The notes below the pieces were generated by a model, which saw nothing but the letters and a program-made list of their open reading frames with translations, was not told the origin of the DNA and made no database searches. This document shows, piece after piece, positions 11,692 through 24,575 of a DNA stretch of 64,000 bases. Within the stretch, counting starts at the first letter, position 1; each line of letters begins with the position of its first letter. Both the position numbers and the translations under genes were made by a program. Origin of the DNA: Hofstenia miamia (lineage: Eukaryota; Xenacoelomorpha; Acoela); assembly GCA_004352715.1 (NCBI GenBank), contig SCFE01000063.1:373738-437737 (forward strand), read 5' to 3'.

Positions 11692-11817
11692 GAATAAATC
11701 AATAAAATTTTTGCAATTCAATAAGTTTTCTTGAACCATATGATTTAATTTTCTTTTTTGATAATTCTATACATTTATGTAAATGAAGTTTGAAATCATT
11801 TGAAATTCCCACACAAA

Positions 11818-13252
11818 ATGAAAGTAAATTGCAGAATGAACTATCTGTTAATGTATGTTGCTAGCATAAGTTTCATTATTGGAATATTACATGGACTTGA
11901 AAATTGCACAATAGAAGCTGAATTCCCTTGCAAAGTCAATGATGTGCATGTTAGTTATTTAAATAACTCTCTTTGTTTCTCAGGATCTTCAAAGTATGCT
12001 GAATTAAAGAATAACTTTCTCCTCCAGAACACTCAGAATTTGGTCATTGAATTTATTAATGTTACTATTAAGGATTTGGACAAAATAATTTATTGCAAAA
12101 CACTTTTTCTTACAAATGTTCTTTGGTATATACATCCAATCCCAATTATTAAAACTAAACAATTATTCATTTATAATGCGACCTTTGATGGAAATGGAAT
12201 CAACATTATTTCTATATTTATGTTGAACAAAATTGCAAAATTTCACATTCCACATTTATTAATTTAAATAATATTACAACATTTTTTATGTCTGCTGAGA
12301 ACACTTTGTCCATTGCATACAGTATTGTTGAAAATAATACAAATTTTAAGTATTTCTTCTTGTATTTCACGAATGATGTGACCATTACTCATTCAAGTTT
12401 CCAAAGAAATTCATTTTTTGAAGAAATATTATATGGAGTGGCTAAAAGGATCCTAAGATTAGAAAATTGCGCGTTTTTAAATAATCATAAGTTTGAAAGA
12501 CTACTCGAATTTCATAGTGTGAAACTTATGGATGTTGATTCACCAGTACTTGAAATTTCTTCAAATTTCATTCGGCATAATTTTGGAATTACCTTGTTTT
12601 ATGCAAATTGCACATGTTGTGGTGTTCTCTTCAACAATAACAGTTACATTATGAATGCTATTCAGGGAGCAGTAGCGCACATAGCAATTAAGAAAGGTAT
12701 AAAAGAAAGTTCTTTAGAGCGACATATTCAAATAATGAATGAGAAATTTAAGAATAATTTCCCAAGTATTATTATAATGTATCAGCTAAAAAGTATGAGA
12801 AAAGAATGGTCATCAAAGAAAGTAGCTTTGAAATCAACCATCCAATGAATTCCTGTGATATAGTGAAGATCGATAAATTTATCCGCCTACAAATCGAAAA
12901 TTTGACATTTAGGACTCTTAATAAATAATATCCAAGGGATTTGAATGAATGCTCCTTTGTTAGTTTGCCCATTTCAAATGTAAATAATCAATCTTGCAGT
13001 AAACTATCACGATCCTACAGCTACAAAAAAATGTTCATGATTTGCTTGGCAGTGTTTTTGTTTGCTGCCACAAAAACATTTTTGTTAATTTACATTTTAA
13101 AAATGCATAGAGGTGATTTCAATGTACATAGTAAAGCTGTAATGACGCAAACTTGGAATTTAGGAATGCAAATAAGAAACATTTCTCTACCTGAAGAAAA
13201 TGTATATGATCTCCCATTCCAAGAAATCCGCATAAGAAATATTAACCATTGA
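11818..13252 (+). pseudogene. Decayed single-exon gene for a secreted/type I membrane protein
   Basis: I do not recognise the family. From the ATG at 11818 the frame begins with a short basic N-terminus and a hydrophobic segment (YLLMYVASISFIIGILHG, residues 8-25) that looks like a signal peptide, followed by a Cys-containing ectodomain. One frameshift near 12240 moves into the frame of 12288-12845. A second near 12795 moves into a third frame, with one in-frame TAA near 12926. The ectodomain has short N/F/I-rich repeats (ENNTNF, QRNSFF, LNNHKF, IRHNFG, FNNNSY) that suggest a parallel beta-helix or LRR-like solenoid; this is inference. Near the C-terminus is a transmembrane helix (MFMICLAVFLFAATKTFLLI, from 13031) and a roughly 55-residue tail with a YDLPF motif. 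No introns are visible. Three lesions over 1.4 kb suggest a pseudogene or retrocopy, though assembly indels could account for some. Confidence 0.55.
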
Positions 13253-13272
13253 ATCAATTGCACCATTTGCAA

Positions 13273-15330
13273 AGTTTAATCTCAGCAGATATTATTGATG
13301 ATTATCTAAATTGTTAGTGTTATAGTTGAAAATTTAATTATACTTAATTAAAATAAGCAATAAAATTTATAGCCTTTTACCGGATTTGCAATGTATTATA
13401 ATATAGAATTTACAATAACCTCAATATTTTTTTTTCAAAAGTAGCGCACAACATTTTTTTAAACATTGGTATATTTATATTATACTGGTATTGTACTTCA
13501 ACCCGGGATACACTATATATATACTTCAATTTATTTAAGTTCAGATAACCTATTGTTGATTGACCTACATGTGCCTAAGTTCTTGGAATAGTGATTGACA
13601 ACATGTTGTTACTATGTTAAATAAAGCAGGCATTGCTGATCTCATATTAGTGAAGCTGAAAAAACTATGATACTATTTCATTGAACTGGAGTTACTATCT
13701 TGAGTTATCTCAAAGGCTTATGTTTTCCTTATATAAAAAAGTACTGGGAACCTTGAAAGCTTGCGTTTTTTTACAAAAAATTTCCAATTTAAGATATAAA
13801 TATTATATAGAAGTAATAAATGTATTTATCTAGAATTGAATTAACAGAAGATTTTTAACATTAAAGATTCCTAGGCATTTTAAGCAATATCTATTTAACT
13901 TTTATTAGCTAGAACCATTGTGTTTCATTGCTACAAAAGGGGCTTGATTGATGTTGATTTTTGGTGTTGTTCTGTTGCCATAAATAATAATATTTAATTG
14001 TTATGACCTTCATCCATTTTAACAGGATGTTACCTAACAACAAATTTTTTACAATATTTTATCTATGAACCATCAGTATATTATTTATTCATTTTAGAAA
14101 TGCTTTTAGAATTTGTGTTTTTCTGGTTAGTTCTAGTTATAATATATTTTTCTTTAAAAGGGTTTCTTAATTTGCTTTGGCTACTTATAAATTTTGAATG
14201 ATTTTATACAAAGCATAATTGTATGAGCTTTTTACAAAATTAGAATGCTCCAAAGTTAAAGGCAATGCTGTAAATTGCAAATAATTTTACTATGGGGATT
14301 TATGGAACATAGAGCATACAGACAAAAATGCTGCATACATATCCAAATATCACATAGAAATCAACACTTACAAATCAAAAATTTCATTTTATATCTTTCA
14401 CCATAAATTAAATTGATTTGATCTTCCAAAATCTGTACTGACTGGCTAAAAGCTTTTCAATTAGCATCTATCTAAATTTTCTTAATTTTATAATTCATCT
14501 AATATTTCTTGGGAATATATTCCAAGATCTTATGTGGACTTTGAAAAAGAGTTGTTCTCAGCTGCAGTGTTTATTTAGATATTATTGATTAATCTACTTG
14601 ATCTTGTAGAATCGCGGGGTGCTTCTAGCAGCCCAAGCAGTACGAAGGTTGCAGAAGATTACCATCGCCGAGAGCATCCCGTGCTCTAACAAAACAATAG
14701 AAGATTGGTAATTCGCCAATTTCATTGTAGAAAAGAAAAGTAATTCCAAGACGGTTAAAGTAGCGACCAATTCACACGGCATCATGCCGAAGCCAAGCCT
14801 TTAGAATTCATCCTTACAAATCCAAGGTGCTAATTGTGTATCTCAAGTTGTAACTTCTAGCTCAATACAAATAATTTATCTCTGGGTTTATCTACTCAGC
14901 TTATGTAATAAGATGTTAATAAATGTGTAGTTACCACGTATTTGTGTTTGCCAATGGCATAGTATATTCGAGGTGTGTTTTAATTTGTGCATGTTCAATC
15001 GATAGATAGTAGTTCTTTTATTTTCTATCCCTATACGTAGCCCTAAAGCGACCACAATATAGGCTCTCATCTGTCAAGAGGCGAGTTATCGCCCCAGGCA
15101 CAGTGGAGTTCTCCTACATTATCGCCGGATCTTACAGTTTCATTATTACAAAATCCATACCAGAGCTAAGATTGTTAGTAAGATTTAATAAAAATAAAAA
15201 GCAAACAGTATCCAACAAGAACGAAATTTATTTGACGTTTGCTTACAATAGTATGCCCTATTTATACAGGAGTAGCTAAATATTTACTGTTCTTTACAAA
15301 AGTAGTACATCTATTCCTTTAACTACATTA
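13273..15330. other. AT-rich non-coding DNA; one short GC-richer block
   Basis: No gene is recognised. A GC-richer patch at 14594-14800 has a 63-codon minus-strand frame and several shorter plus-strand frames that I cannot match to any family. It may be an old exon or transposon scrap. Another mixed-composition patch is at 15060-15160. The rest is low-information AT-rich sequence. Confidence 0.5.
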
Positions 15331-15339
15331 CACATATTA

Positions 15340-15820
15340 TTATATACATGCACAGTCAATGCTGCTGAAGGCTTTACACAAATCAATGAATCCAATGTTG
15401 CTGGTAATATTTATATTTAGATAGTATCTCACTGTTTCTGTTAAATTGAGTAATTTGACTGTTGTATGTACAATAAACTTCACAAAACCTAAATTGGTTT
15501 GGAGATAAATATAAATATATATTATATTCTTGTACCTCTTTGCCTTTTTATGCACCAAGATTTTTAAATGTAAGATTAAAATTGGTTTAGCTGTTTTTAA
15601 TAAACATTATTTAAATTTGAGTTTTCATCACTAAGAGCTTTCTCCTCTGCAATTTCTAGTTTTTTAATATTTTTATCACATGAACAATCAATATTTCTAA
15701 TCTTAATATCCTTTTTCTTTATTGGGGTAACCTTATTTAGACAATAGCCAATTTCTCTTATAAATTTGAACATCTTTCTTGGATTATCTAAAGGGAAAAT
15801 ATACTCCCAATGTAGTCACC
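15340..15820 (-). pseudogene. Antisense LINE relic (RT motif A region)
   Basis: The minus frame 15558-15340 contains LTETVRYYLNINI followed by IGFIDLCKAFSSIDC, a degenerate RT motif A (consensus x-LDLSKAFDxxDH). Further up the minus strand (15810-15640) the frame gives NPRKMFKFIREIGYCLNK, then KKDIKIRNID, as in the linker before the RT domain. It is short and badly decayed. Confidence 0.5.
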
Positions 15821-15829
15821 CAGGATACA

Positions 15830-18800
15830 ATCTGGACCTCTCTATTTGATTGGTTGTACCTATTAGGCTAATAGCAACTATTAGCAAAAACCTAAGATCC
15901 CTATTAAGTAACAAAGCCCTGTTTGTGTTAGCCAGGGAAACCTGTAGTGACTACTAACAAAAGTTTCCTTGGTTACCATTGACATCTTCTATTTTATATT
16001 AATATAACTTATTATATAATTCTTGAGCCTTTTGTAAATAGTGTCTTGATTTGTTATGATTTATTGTAATTGATTTTGCAATTGTTTAATATCAATATTT
16101 AGTCATATGAACTAGTTGCTTAATTTAAACTTTGATCATGAGGGAAAATTGTAAACAGGATGCAGGTAATAACTCATTTTGCATAAATACTTAGAACATG
16201 TTATATTTGAGCAGAAAATCTATTATCATAGCTTAATGCTAATGTTATCTTTACTCTCACTGTGGTTTTAGCTTTTTGCTTTTATTCTCAATGGTCAAAA
16301 TAAATAAGGTTCTGACAATAATTTGAGAACCAGTATGAGGGCAAGTGGCGACTATTAATTCCTTCTCTCTACACCATGAATTGTGGTTGCATTAGGTTAG
16401 GTATAGGTGTCAAGTTAATTTATGAAAACTTGTTCTTTACTTTTTGTTCAGACAAATGCCCCTTATTTATTACACTGTGGTTAAATCATGCATGAATTCT
16501 TTATCCATTCTGATTGTAGTTGGTATTTGTTATGAAAATTTAATTTGATCTCCCATAATTGCAAATCACAATAATTAGTATTTGTTTGCCAGATGGCAGA
16601 TTGTTCCTGTAATGCGATTAATGGGCAATTGTCACACCATATTATATACAATAATATCATATTTTCTCTGTAAAATTGTGGAATTTCAAGATTTTTAAAA
16701 CTTTTTTGCTTTGATGGTTATGGTTGGCAAATGAATGGTCATCATTGTCCATTGATGCAATTAATGGACCATTGGTTATCCAACAATTTTTGCTATTAGG
16801 GTAGTTTATACTGCTGTCATGCAGTGTGTAGAAGCATACATTGCTGCAAACCACCATGAAGAACTCTTTAAAGGCAGTGGCTATGGGTGGGTAAGGTGGA
16901 CTTGATCCACCTTGAAAAATATAATAATAAATGACAAGGCAATGCTCATTTAATACCCTAATTTTGATTTAAATAAACAGAGTATGATATTACTAAAACA
17001 ATGTAGATACAGATAGTTAGTTTAACTAAAATGTAAAAATATTAACAAATAAAAACTAATATTACAGCAGTAAGTACAATTAGGGTAATGCAATTTTTTG
17101 CTACTTGAAATTGCCTTCATCCACTTTTCTCCTAAACAATATGTATGTAATGTTGTAAACAAACTTCCATTCAAAAACTAAGCATGTTTGCAAATTTGGA
17201 ATAAAATGATATAGTACACCTTTCAAGAAATAAGTGATCAGAATTAATGAAATAGTGCCTCTACATTAAATAGCACTTCAGTTGCTTTGCCTATTTCCTC
17301 AAAGCTGGTTGATTTTTATAAGTAAGTCATTTTCAAATTTTACTTAGAGCAAATCTAATAATTTTCAAAATCAAAAAAAGTTTTTTCTAGATTTATCAAT
17401 GAAAAATCAAATAATACTACAATTTTGAAGATAGGATAGATACTGAGCAAAATGTTGGCCTATTGAAAACAGCCAACTTTGTAAAACTTTTTAAAATCTT
17501 AGAAGTTTTTTTATCAAATTCAGCCCATTCAATATTATAGCTACAATTTTAATTGAAAGACAACCTGCACCAAACAGTATATAGTCTGCTAAGATCTGCT
17601 CTTTTTGAATTTTTCTAAAATTCTGACAAATACCTTCTTTATTATTGTTACTATTTTGACAAATTCTTGATTGTATGAAAAAATCTTGTTGTCTATATAT
17701 TTTGATTTTAGTATAACAAGAAACTGTGAAGATATTAGAGGAAGATCATATAAACACCCTTGAAAGTGGTTGTACTCTCAAAGATTGTAATTCAATATTT
17801 CATTTATTGTTGGTCACATTCAAATTCTGTTTGCTTTTTAAGATTCCTAAAAAATTTATTTCAAATGGTATTTTTATTTCTGACAAGTACAGTTCACATA
17901 ATGATTTTTTATTCTATAATCAGCAGGCAATGAATATTGATAGACTCAATCCAATCAAGCATATGTTGAAATTAGTTTAAAATTAGAAATGTATACCTTT
18001 CTGTCTGTTGAGACTTCTGGAGAGGTGGATCAAATAAATAATCTTACTAAAATCCTTTCCCAAGGACCTCAACTTCATTATGATTTGGAAACACTATTAA
18101 ATTTCACTTTATAATGCCTATTTACATCTTATTGAATTTCAAAATCAATATGAATCCTAAGGATCTCCAGGGATTCTATAGCTTTGACATAATGGCTTCA
18201 AAATGAATTTAAGATAATTTTATTTTATTAAGTACTCTGCTGCCTTGGACTGACAATATATACAAACAAAACAAATGCTAACACAGCAAAACCTATTATA
18301 TTAAATGTCATGTCAGTGAAAAGAAAATGGATGAACATCTTCAAAATCTAGGATTTTATATTTTCAGTTCCTGGTTTAAAAAGTTTGCTGCTTGGTATAT
18401 TTTATTTATGTTAGAGTTCCCTCCAAATTATGAGCAATTATATTAATGTATCAGTGTAATATTTGTTGAAAATGAAAAATTTAAGAATATTGTACTTTTA
18501 CATTTAGTGTGGTCTACCCTGCACATAATCCCACCCAGTGCCACTGTTTAAAGGTTGTCTCAAACATTAGGATTACTTACTTACCAAAATTTTCATTACC
18601 ACATGATCTGGATTATGGAAGTTATGGTTTTAAAAAGAGCTCATTACAATGGGGAACATTTCATTTAATGGAGGTTTGCAAAATGTGAATTGTTGAACAT
18701 CTCCTATATCAAACTAATATAGTAGTGTTGAGCTGTATTGAAAAGAAAATATATAGTCAACCTCAAAAATTCAAAAAGCTTCTCCAGATGAATTGCAGAT

Positions 18801-19240
18801 AACTCTTCACTAATGGATAAATTTGGCTAACATTATGTGGATGAATAATAAAAAAATTAACTAAAAAGATAGAAAGTTTAAAGAAGTTTCAAATTCTTAT
18901 GAATAATGAATTTCTGATACCATTTAATATAGCATATCATGTTAATTATAACCCATGAAACAAACCATATATCATGGATGTGATATCCTGACTCTCAGTG
19001 CTTAAGGCATCAGAAAGATATGTGCCTTCCATTTTTTTGTTTACATTGGATATACTGAGAATATCTCTTTCTTGTGTTATTATATTATTGTTTTGCCATG
19101 AGGTAGAATCTTGAAAAAATCTCATAGTTCAAACTTCAGTTCTCATTGTCACTTTAAAATGAGAGTCAGTTTCTTTGGTTTCATCTATTTTGTATTCAAA
19201 TTCAGTAGTATTTTGTGCTGCAACTATTTTCCAGAGAAAC
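15830..19240. other. AT-rich DNA, no confident gene
   Basis: Scattered open stretches (for example 17726-17980 plus) have no recognisable motif. Around 18500-18760 a plus frame stays weakly protein-like (PAHNPTQCHCL, then SLPHDLDYGSYGFKKSS) with stops on both sides. I cannot identify it, and it could be a decayed exon or transposon coding sequence. Confidence 0.45.
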
Positions 19241-19267
19241 ATTCGTGTTTGCTACATGCTGATTCCC

Positions 19268-19420
19268 AACAACTTGCAAATATTTGCAAGTATTGTGCAA
19301 AAACTTTGCAAATCTTGCAAAATATAATTATTTGCAAAAGCTTGCACATTATTTGCAAATACATTGCAAGTCTTACAAATATTTGAAAATACTTTGCAAG
19401 TTTTGTAAGTATTTTTAATA
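19268..19420. repeat. Cluster of TTGCAA hexamers
   Basis: Within about 150 bp the palindromic hexamer TTGCAA or its one-base variants recur roughly every 8-20 bp (TTGCAAATATTTGCAAG and so on). It looks like an expanded degenerate simple repeat. Confidence 0.6.
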
Positions 19421-19523
19421 AACAGTAAAACGTTTTGAAGGAGTCTTATATTAATATAAAATGTTGTAAGATGTTTTACAATACACATACACAATATGAG
19501 TTTTCCAAACATATTAATAATAC

Positions 19524-21206
19524 AATTCTAATGTATTGCTGAATGCCATCTAGTGTCAACTGATGGTATTGTAAAGCATTTACTAAGCTTGTTAAGCAAC
19601 ATTAGTTGCTTTCTATGTTCCCTCTAAATTTCTTGAAAAACAAATTTTTGCACATTGCTCTGTCAATAGTGCAGCTACCAACATGAAATTTTTAAGGCTT
19701 ATAGAGCTCTGCAAGCAAAGATTTTAAGCCTATTACAAATCTGAATATGTCAGAATTGCACCCTCTAGCGGAAAAATAGTTTTTGTTGCTGTCATTGATT
19801 ATATTTGGAAAGAGCTTACTCAAAAAATTTGGAATGGAATTTGAAAATTAAAAGATTTTTTAAATTCCCAACATTAGAAGTTTATATAAATTTTTTAATA
19901 AGCCTGAATTTTTAAATTTTTTTATACCATTTATTTGAAAAACAACTTTTTTAAAAGATTTCGTTCGTTTTTTCACACTAGTGATCAGAATTTTGATCAA
20001 AATTGTTTAAAATTTCAAGACAAACATTTCACAAAGCCAAAAAAAACATTTTTTAAAAAAAATTTATTTTAAATACCCAGGTTGACCTTTAGATAGCATA
20101 CCTTAACTTTAGCAGGGTATAGCAACAAAGATTTTAAAGAGATCACCACTTCATTGGAATTTTAAAGTAGCAAATTTCACTGAAAAAATTTGGTTCTCAT
20201 CATGTTTGGCTTTAAGTCAATATTGGCTGAGCTAGGCTGGTCAGAGCTGGACATTTCTTCAGAAAAGATATTTTCATTAATAAATTTTGATATAATGAAG
20301 CTATGAATAAGATTTTTACACCAAAATATGCAGTTTAGAGAGGCAATACTAATTTTTTTGGTCCTGTCCCAATTCTAATGTATTACTGAAGGCCATCTAA
20401 TGTCAACTGATGGTATAGTAAAGCATTTACTAAGCATGTTAATCAATGTTAGTTGTTTCTATAGATCCTCTAAATTTCTTGAAAAACAGAATTTTGTTCA
20501 TTGCACTGTCAATATTGCAGCCAACAGCATGAAATTTCACAGGCTTATAGAGTTCTGCAAGTTAAAAATTTTAAGCCCTTTAGAAGCCAGAAAATGTCAT
20601 AATTGCGCCCTCTAGCGGGAAAATAATTTTTTTGCTGTCATTTATGTTGTTTGGAGAGAGTTCATGCAAAAAATTAGCAATGGAATTTGAAAATAAAAAG
20701 TTTTTTTAACTTCCCAACATTAAAAGTTGATATAAGTTTTTAATAAGCCTGAATTTTTAAATTTCTTAAACCATTTACTTGAAAAAATCTTTTTTTTAAA
20801 AATTTTCTTTTGTTTTTTCACTCTAGTGAGATGAATTTTGATCAGAATTGTTTGAAATTTCAAGACAAAAATTCCACACAGAAATTAATTTTTCAAAAAA
20901 CAAAATTTATTTTGAAAACTGGGTTGGCTCTTAGAAATTATCCTTAACTTTAGCAAGCTATAGCAACAAGGTTTTAAAGAGATCACAGCTCCATTGGAAT
21001 TTTAAAGTAGCAAATTTCACTAAAATACACATTTGGTTGTCATCATTTTTGGCTCTAAGAGTCTAAGATCAATATTGGCTGAGCTAGGCTGACCAGAGCA
21101 GGGCTAATTTTTCAGATATTTTCTTAAATAACTTTTGATATATTGAAGCTATTAAAAGATTTTTACACCAAAGTGCACAGTTTTGCAAGGAGATTCTAAT
21201 TTTTTA
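19524..21206. repeat. Diverged tandem duplication, about 847-bp unit, two copies
   Basis: Copy 1 starts at 19524 and copy 2 at 20371 with the same AATTCTAATGTATT start. Both share TCAACTGATGGTAT, CTCTAAATTTCTTGAAAAAC, GGAATTTTAAAGTAGCAAA, ATATTGGCTGAGCTAGGCTG and GATTTTTACACCAAA in the same order. Copy 2 ends near 21206. Each unit has one CCCTCTAGCGG box (19761-19771 and 20608-20618). No coding capacity is visible, and the family is unknown. Confidence 0.85.
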
Positions 21207-22569
21207 AACTGTAATAATACAAAAAGTTTCAAAAATTTCAACTAAGCTAAACTTTTTCTCAAAATTAAAAACTCAAAAGTTGTAAATTTTTACTTTGAGA
21301 TATTTGTAATAATACAATAACTAACATTTGAAAACGATTTTCCCAAATTCCCTGTCAGTCTTGCATAATGGGAAATTATCTCTTTTAGATATGAATATTA
21401 TAGGATTGGTTAGTAATTTTTTAAAAATTATTGTGAATTTTCTTGAAAAACTGTATATAAATTTTCATTTACTTTATAATATTATTAAGCTTTAAAGTTT
21501 GTTTTAAAATAGTACAATTCATATTACGACACCCCTATGAACTGGCAAAAAATTGGTGTTTTTTTAAATGTATATTGTGGATAATGAAAATTGACATGGT
21601 TATTGAATATGCTGGGATTTCTGGGTTTTTGATAATATAAATTTTTCAAAGCATTGACTACTACTTTTCAGTAAAGACTGATATTTCTAGATTTAGAAGG
21701 CCTTTCACTGTCATTCAATGAATTAAATCTGAAAATTTGCAAAATTTTGTTTAAAAATGTTCTTTAACTAAAGCTTAAAATGAAAAACCACAGTCATATT
21801 AAGATTCTAAAGGTCTTAAATTATTTAAATATGTTAATCTTTAGTATTACAAGTTGATCTAGAGGTCATATTGTGAAATTTTGTTAAACACATTAGTATT
21901 ATCCTTAAGGTTCCTAAGCTGTAAGAGGTTTGATTTTTCTGAATCATCCTCAAAGGTGATTTTTTGTTGAAAATTGCTCATTCTACCTAAATTTGATGCA
22001 TCTAAATTGATTTCTGCTATTACATTTTTATTTGATCTGTCATTTCAGTTTAAATTGATGAATTATATGCAATTTTTTTCAGATTTGGTGAAAAAACACT
22101 AAGTTTTCAATTTTGAGTTGGAAACTGGTCTTTGAGTATTGCTTAAGATGAAAATTCAATGCCAATTTCAGAATCTAGATGTTTAAAATTACTTAGAAAT
22201 GTTCATATTTTATTTTATAAGTTTATCTAGAGGTCATATTGTGATTAATAGTGAATGAATTTTTCAGAAACAGCAATTTCATCAGATAGATTTCCAAATC
22301 ACTATTTTAATATTGTTTTGCAATTATTTTTACATGTTAGTTAAGATGAAAGTTTTCCTGAAAACCCTACTTAAAATATTCAAAAATGCAATTACTAGTA
22401 CAAATAGAATCAGTTTTTGAAGTATTTCATGGTGACTTGAAAATTTGTAAGGCCATATTTTTTTCAGTGAGAGTTATCTTTATAAGTATATAATATTCAT
22501 ATAAAATTCAGCCAAATATATAGTGACCTCTGATCCTATTTAAAATTTTTTGCGCCATAAAATTGCATT
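21207..22569. repeat. AT-rich DNA with diverged short-period repeats
   Basis: The phrase CTAGAGGTCATATTGTGA occurs near 21860 and again near 22228. The block 22247-22436 (CAGAAACAGCAATTTCATCA through TCAGTTTTTGAAGTATTTCA) reappears in permuted order at 25290-25340 and 25755-25886. This suggests a diverged tandem or satellite-like family around the left LTR. Confidence 0.6.
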
Positions 22570-22922
22570 GAACTTACACAAAAATTATTGCAAACATAAT
22601 GTATTGAAAAAATAAAGTAAGGAAGAAAAGTGAACAAAGTTTAGGTGAGATAGACTCTATTGAACATTAACTACATTGTTGCTCATATTTATACATTGTT
22701 TCAGAAATAATTACCTGTCTTTGTTTACAACTGAAAATCATGTGATTGTTTTTCCCTTGCAAATTAAATTGAGCAACAAATACACATACCACCAAATCAA
22801 GGGGACATAATATTAATATTGCAAACTAAGCTTGAAATGAGATAGCTTATGTCATGTTGACATCATTATAAAGAATTACAAATTAGAAAATAAAATAAAA
22901 ATATTCACAAGTTCCTGAGTGA
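22570..22922 (-). repeat. LTR of Gypsy-like element (left copy, 3' LTR of an antisense element)
   Basis: This block of about 353 bp aligns along its whole length with 30750-31103. Shared stretches include GTTTCAGAAATAATTACCTG, TTTACAACTGAAAATCATGT and AAGCTTGAAATGAGATAGCT. The pol genes between the copies read on the minus strand, so this is the 3' LTR. On the minus strand a purine-rich GGGGGTGTG lies just upstream, a plausible polypurine tract. I could not fix exact TG/CA ends. Confidence 0.8.
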
Positions 22923-23710
22923 TTATACACACCCCCATGGTCAATTTAATCTTGTGGTAACAGTTGGAGGGTGCACCTGACACTATTCACTGAGTGGCTT
23001 TGATCATTTCAATTGCCAATAGTTCATCCCAAATTTGAGCTCCAGAGTACTGTGGCTCAGGATAAGGCGTGCATATTTGGATTAATTGACTTCAATGTTT
23101 GTATTTGTAGTGCAGTGTCAATAATAAGTTTTTGATTTACTGCTAATCAATGTGTTGGAATCTTTTTACAAAGAAGCAAGTCTGTGTAAATGAGTTTCAT
23201 TATTGAGAGAATATTGAAGTGATACATTGAAATTGGCCTGCAGGCTCCATTGTACAATATTAAAAAATTCTCCATGCAAAAAATGCAAATTTTCAACTAA
23301 TTCCAGGATGTCATCTTCCTATTTAGCTCATTGAACCATCAAAAGTTGTATTTTTTCTACTGTGGTTGTTCAGTAGCAATCTCAATGCTCTCCATGATAT
23401 TGGGTTGTTGAATTTCATTTATTCAAAAAAGTAATTCATTAGTAAGTGTGGGAAGTCAATGTTAACACACTTGAAACTCTTAATCTCCCTTCAGTTATTC
23501 AAGAATTGGCAGATTGCAAATATTAAAATCCTCATCAAAAGAAGTATGGACAGTACTTCACCAGTAGTGCTTGCTCAATCCCTCATACATTTTTTAGTCA
23601 TAGCAGATGATTGTGTTAACTTTCAGTCTTCTCTCAGCATCCATGATGAATGGAATGATGTTGATGGAACAATTTAACATTTTGGTATTGTATTTCCATC
23701 AGAGTTTATT

Positions 23711-24575
23711 TTACATTTCTTCAGATATGCTATCTCTACTGAAGTGCATAGCATGTTGGGTGGCTATGAAGTAAAGGTGGATAACTTCTTCTCCAATATT
23801 TTTCCTACCTTCAGCTTCCTTCTCACTCAATGGTTGGACAGAGGAGCTGGCAACTCTCCTTTGTGTTTGTGGGGTATCATTCCTAAATGGACTATTAAGG
23901 TTAGGGCCCCAAATGTTGTGATCAAACATCTGTTCTTCTCTAGCCCTTCTCTCAGGCAATATATGTGTATTAATAGACTCAGTGTTATCTAAATTACCAT
24001 CATAAAATTTGTTATCAGAAAAATTGTCTTCTGAAAATCAGTTAAGTTATCATATTTCTCATAAATATCAATATCATTATCAGCTAAGGTAAACTCACTA
24101 TTGTCATCTATCAATGTCTTTTATGGCTCTTTCAAGCATTTGAAAATGTACTGTTTTGCTGTTATTTAAAGTATAAGTGTTATCATCAAGCACCTTTTCT
24201 ATTGTGAGCAAACCCTGCCAATTTGTTACTAATTTCCACACTTGATTGTGTTGAGTGACAGGATGGGGAAAGTAAGAAAAACCTTGTCATCTCTTTTGTG
24301 TTGTTCACCATACAATTTTTTATTGACATTTCTCTTCTGATGTATGATAGATTGCTTGGTATTGTGGCATACAGTCAAATGAACTTGTTACATTTCATTG
24401 ATCTTTTGGGAGACATACTTTTCCATGCTAATACCATGATAATTGGGAAACATCATTGCTAGTGGTGTCATTGCTTCACGTCCAAACATAGATTTGAATG
24501 GGCTTACTTTCATAGTGGCATGTACAGAGGTGTTGTAAAAGTATTTGATGACCTTGATTACTCATTTCCATTGTT
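23711..24575 (-). pseudogene. Gypsy-like element: integrase C-terminal region and tail
   Basis: The minus frame over about 24300-24130 reads HNQVWKLVTNWQGLLTIEK followed by LDDNTYTL. This fits the GPY/F-like integrase C-terminal module (KLxxxWxGPYxVxxxLxDxxYxL) of Ty3/Gypsy elements. Further downstream a minus-strand stretch (23959-23711) is open, with RRAREEQMFDHNIWGPNL followed by SSSVQPLSEKEAEGRKN. It is basic/serine-rich, and I cannot assign it (pol tail or extra ORF). Confidence 0.6.

Noticed and set aside
17726-17980. 84-codon plus-strand ORF
   Set aside because: No motif, no splice context and AT-driven composition; likely chance.
18500-18760. Weakly protein-like plus frame (PAHNPTQCHCL ...)
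   Set aside because: Too short and broken to name; no conserved domain recognised.
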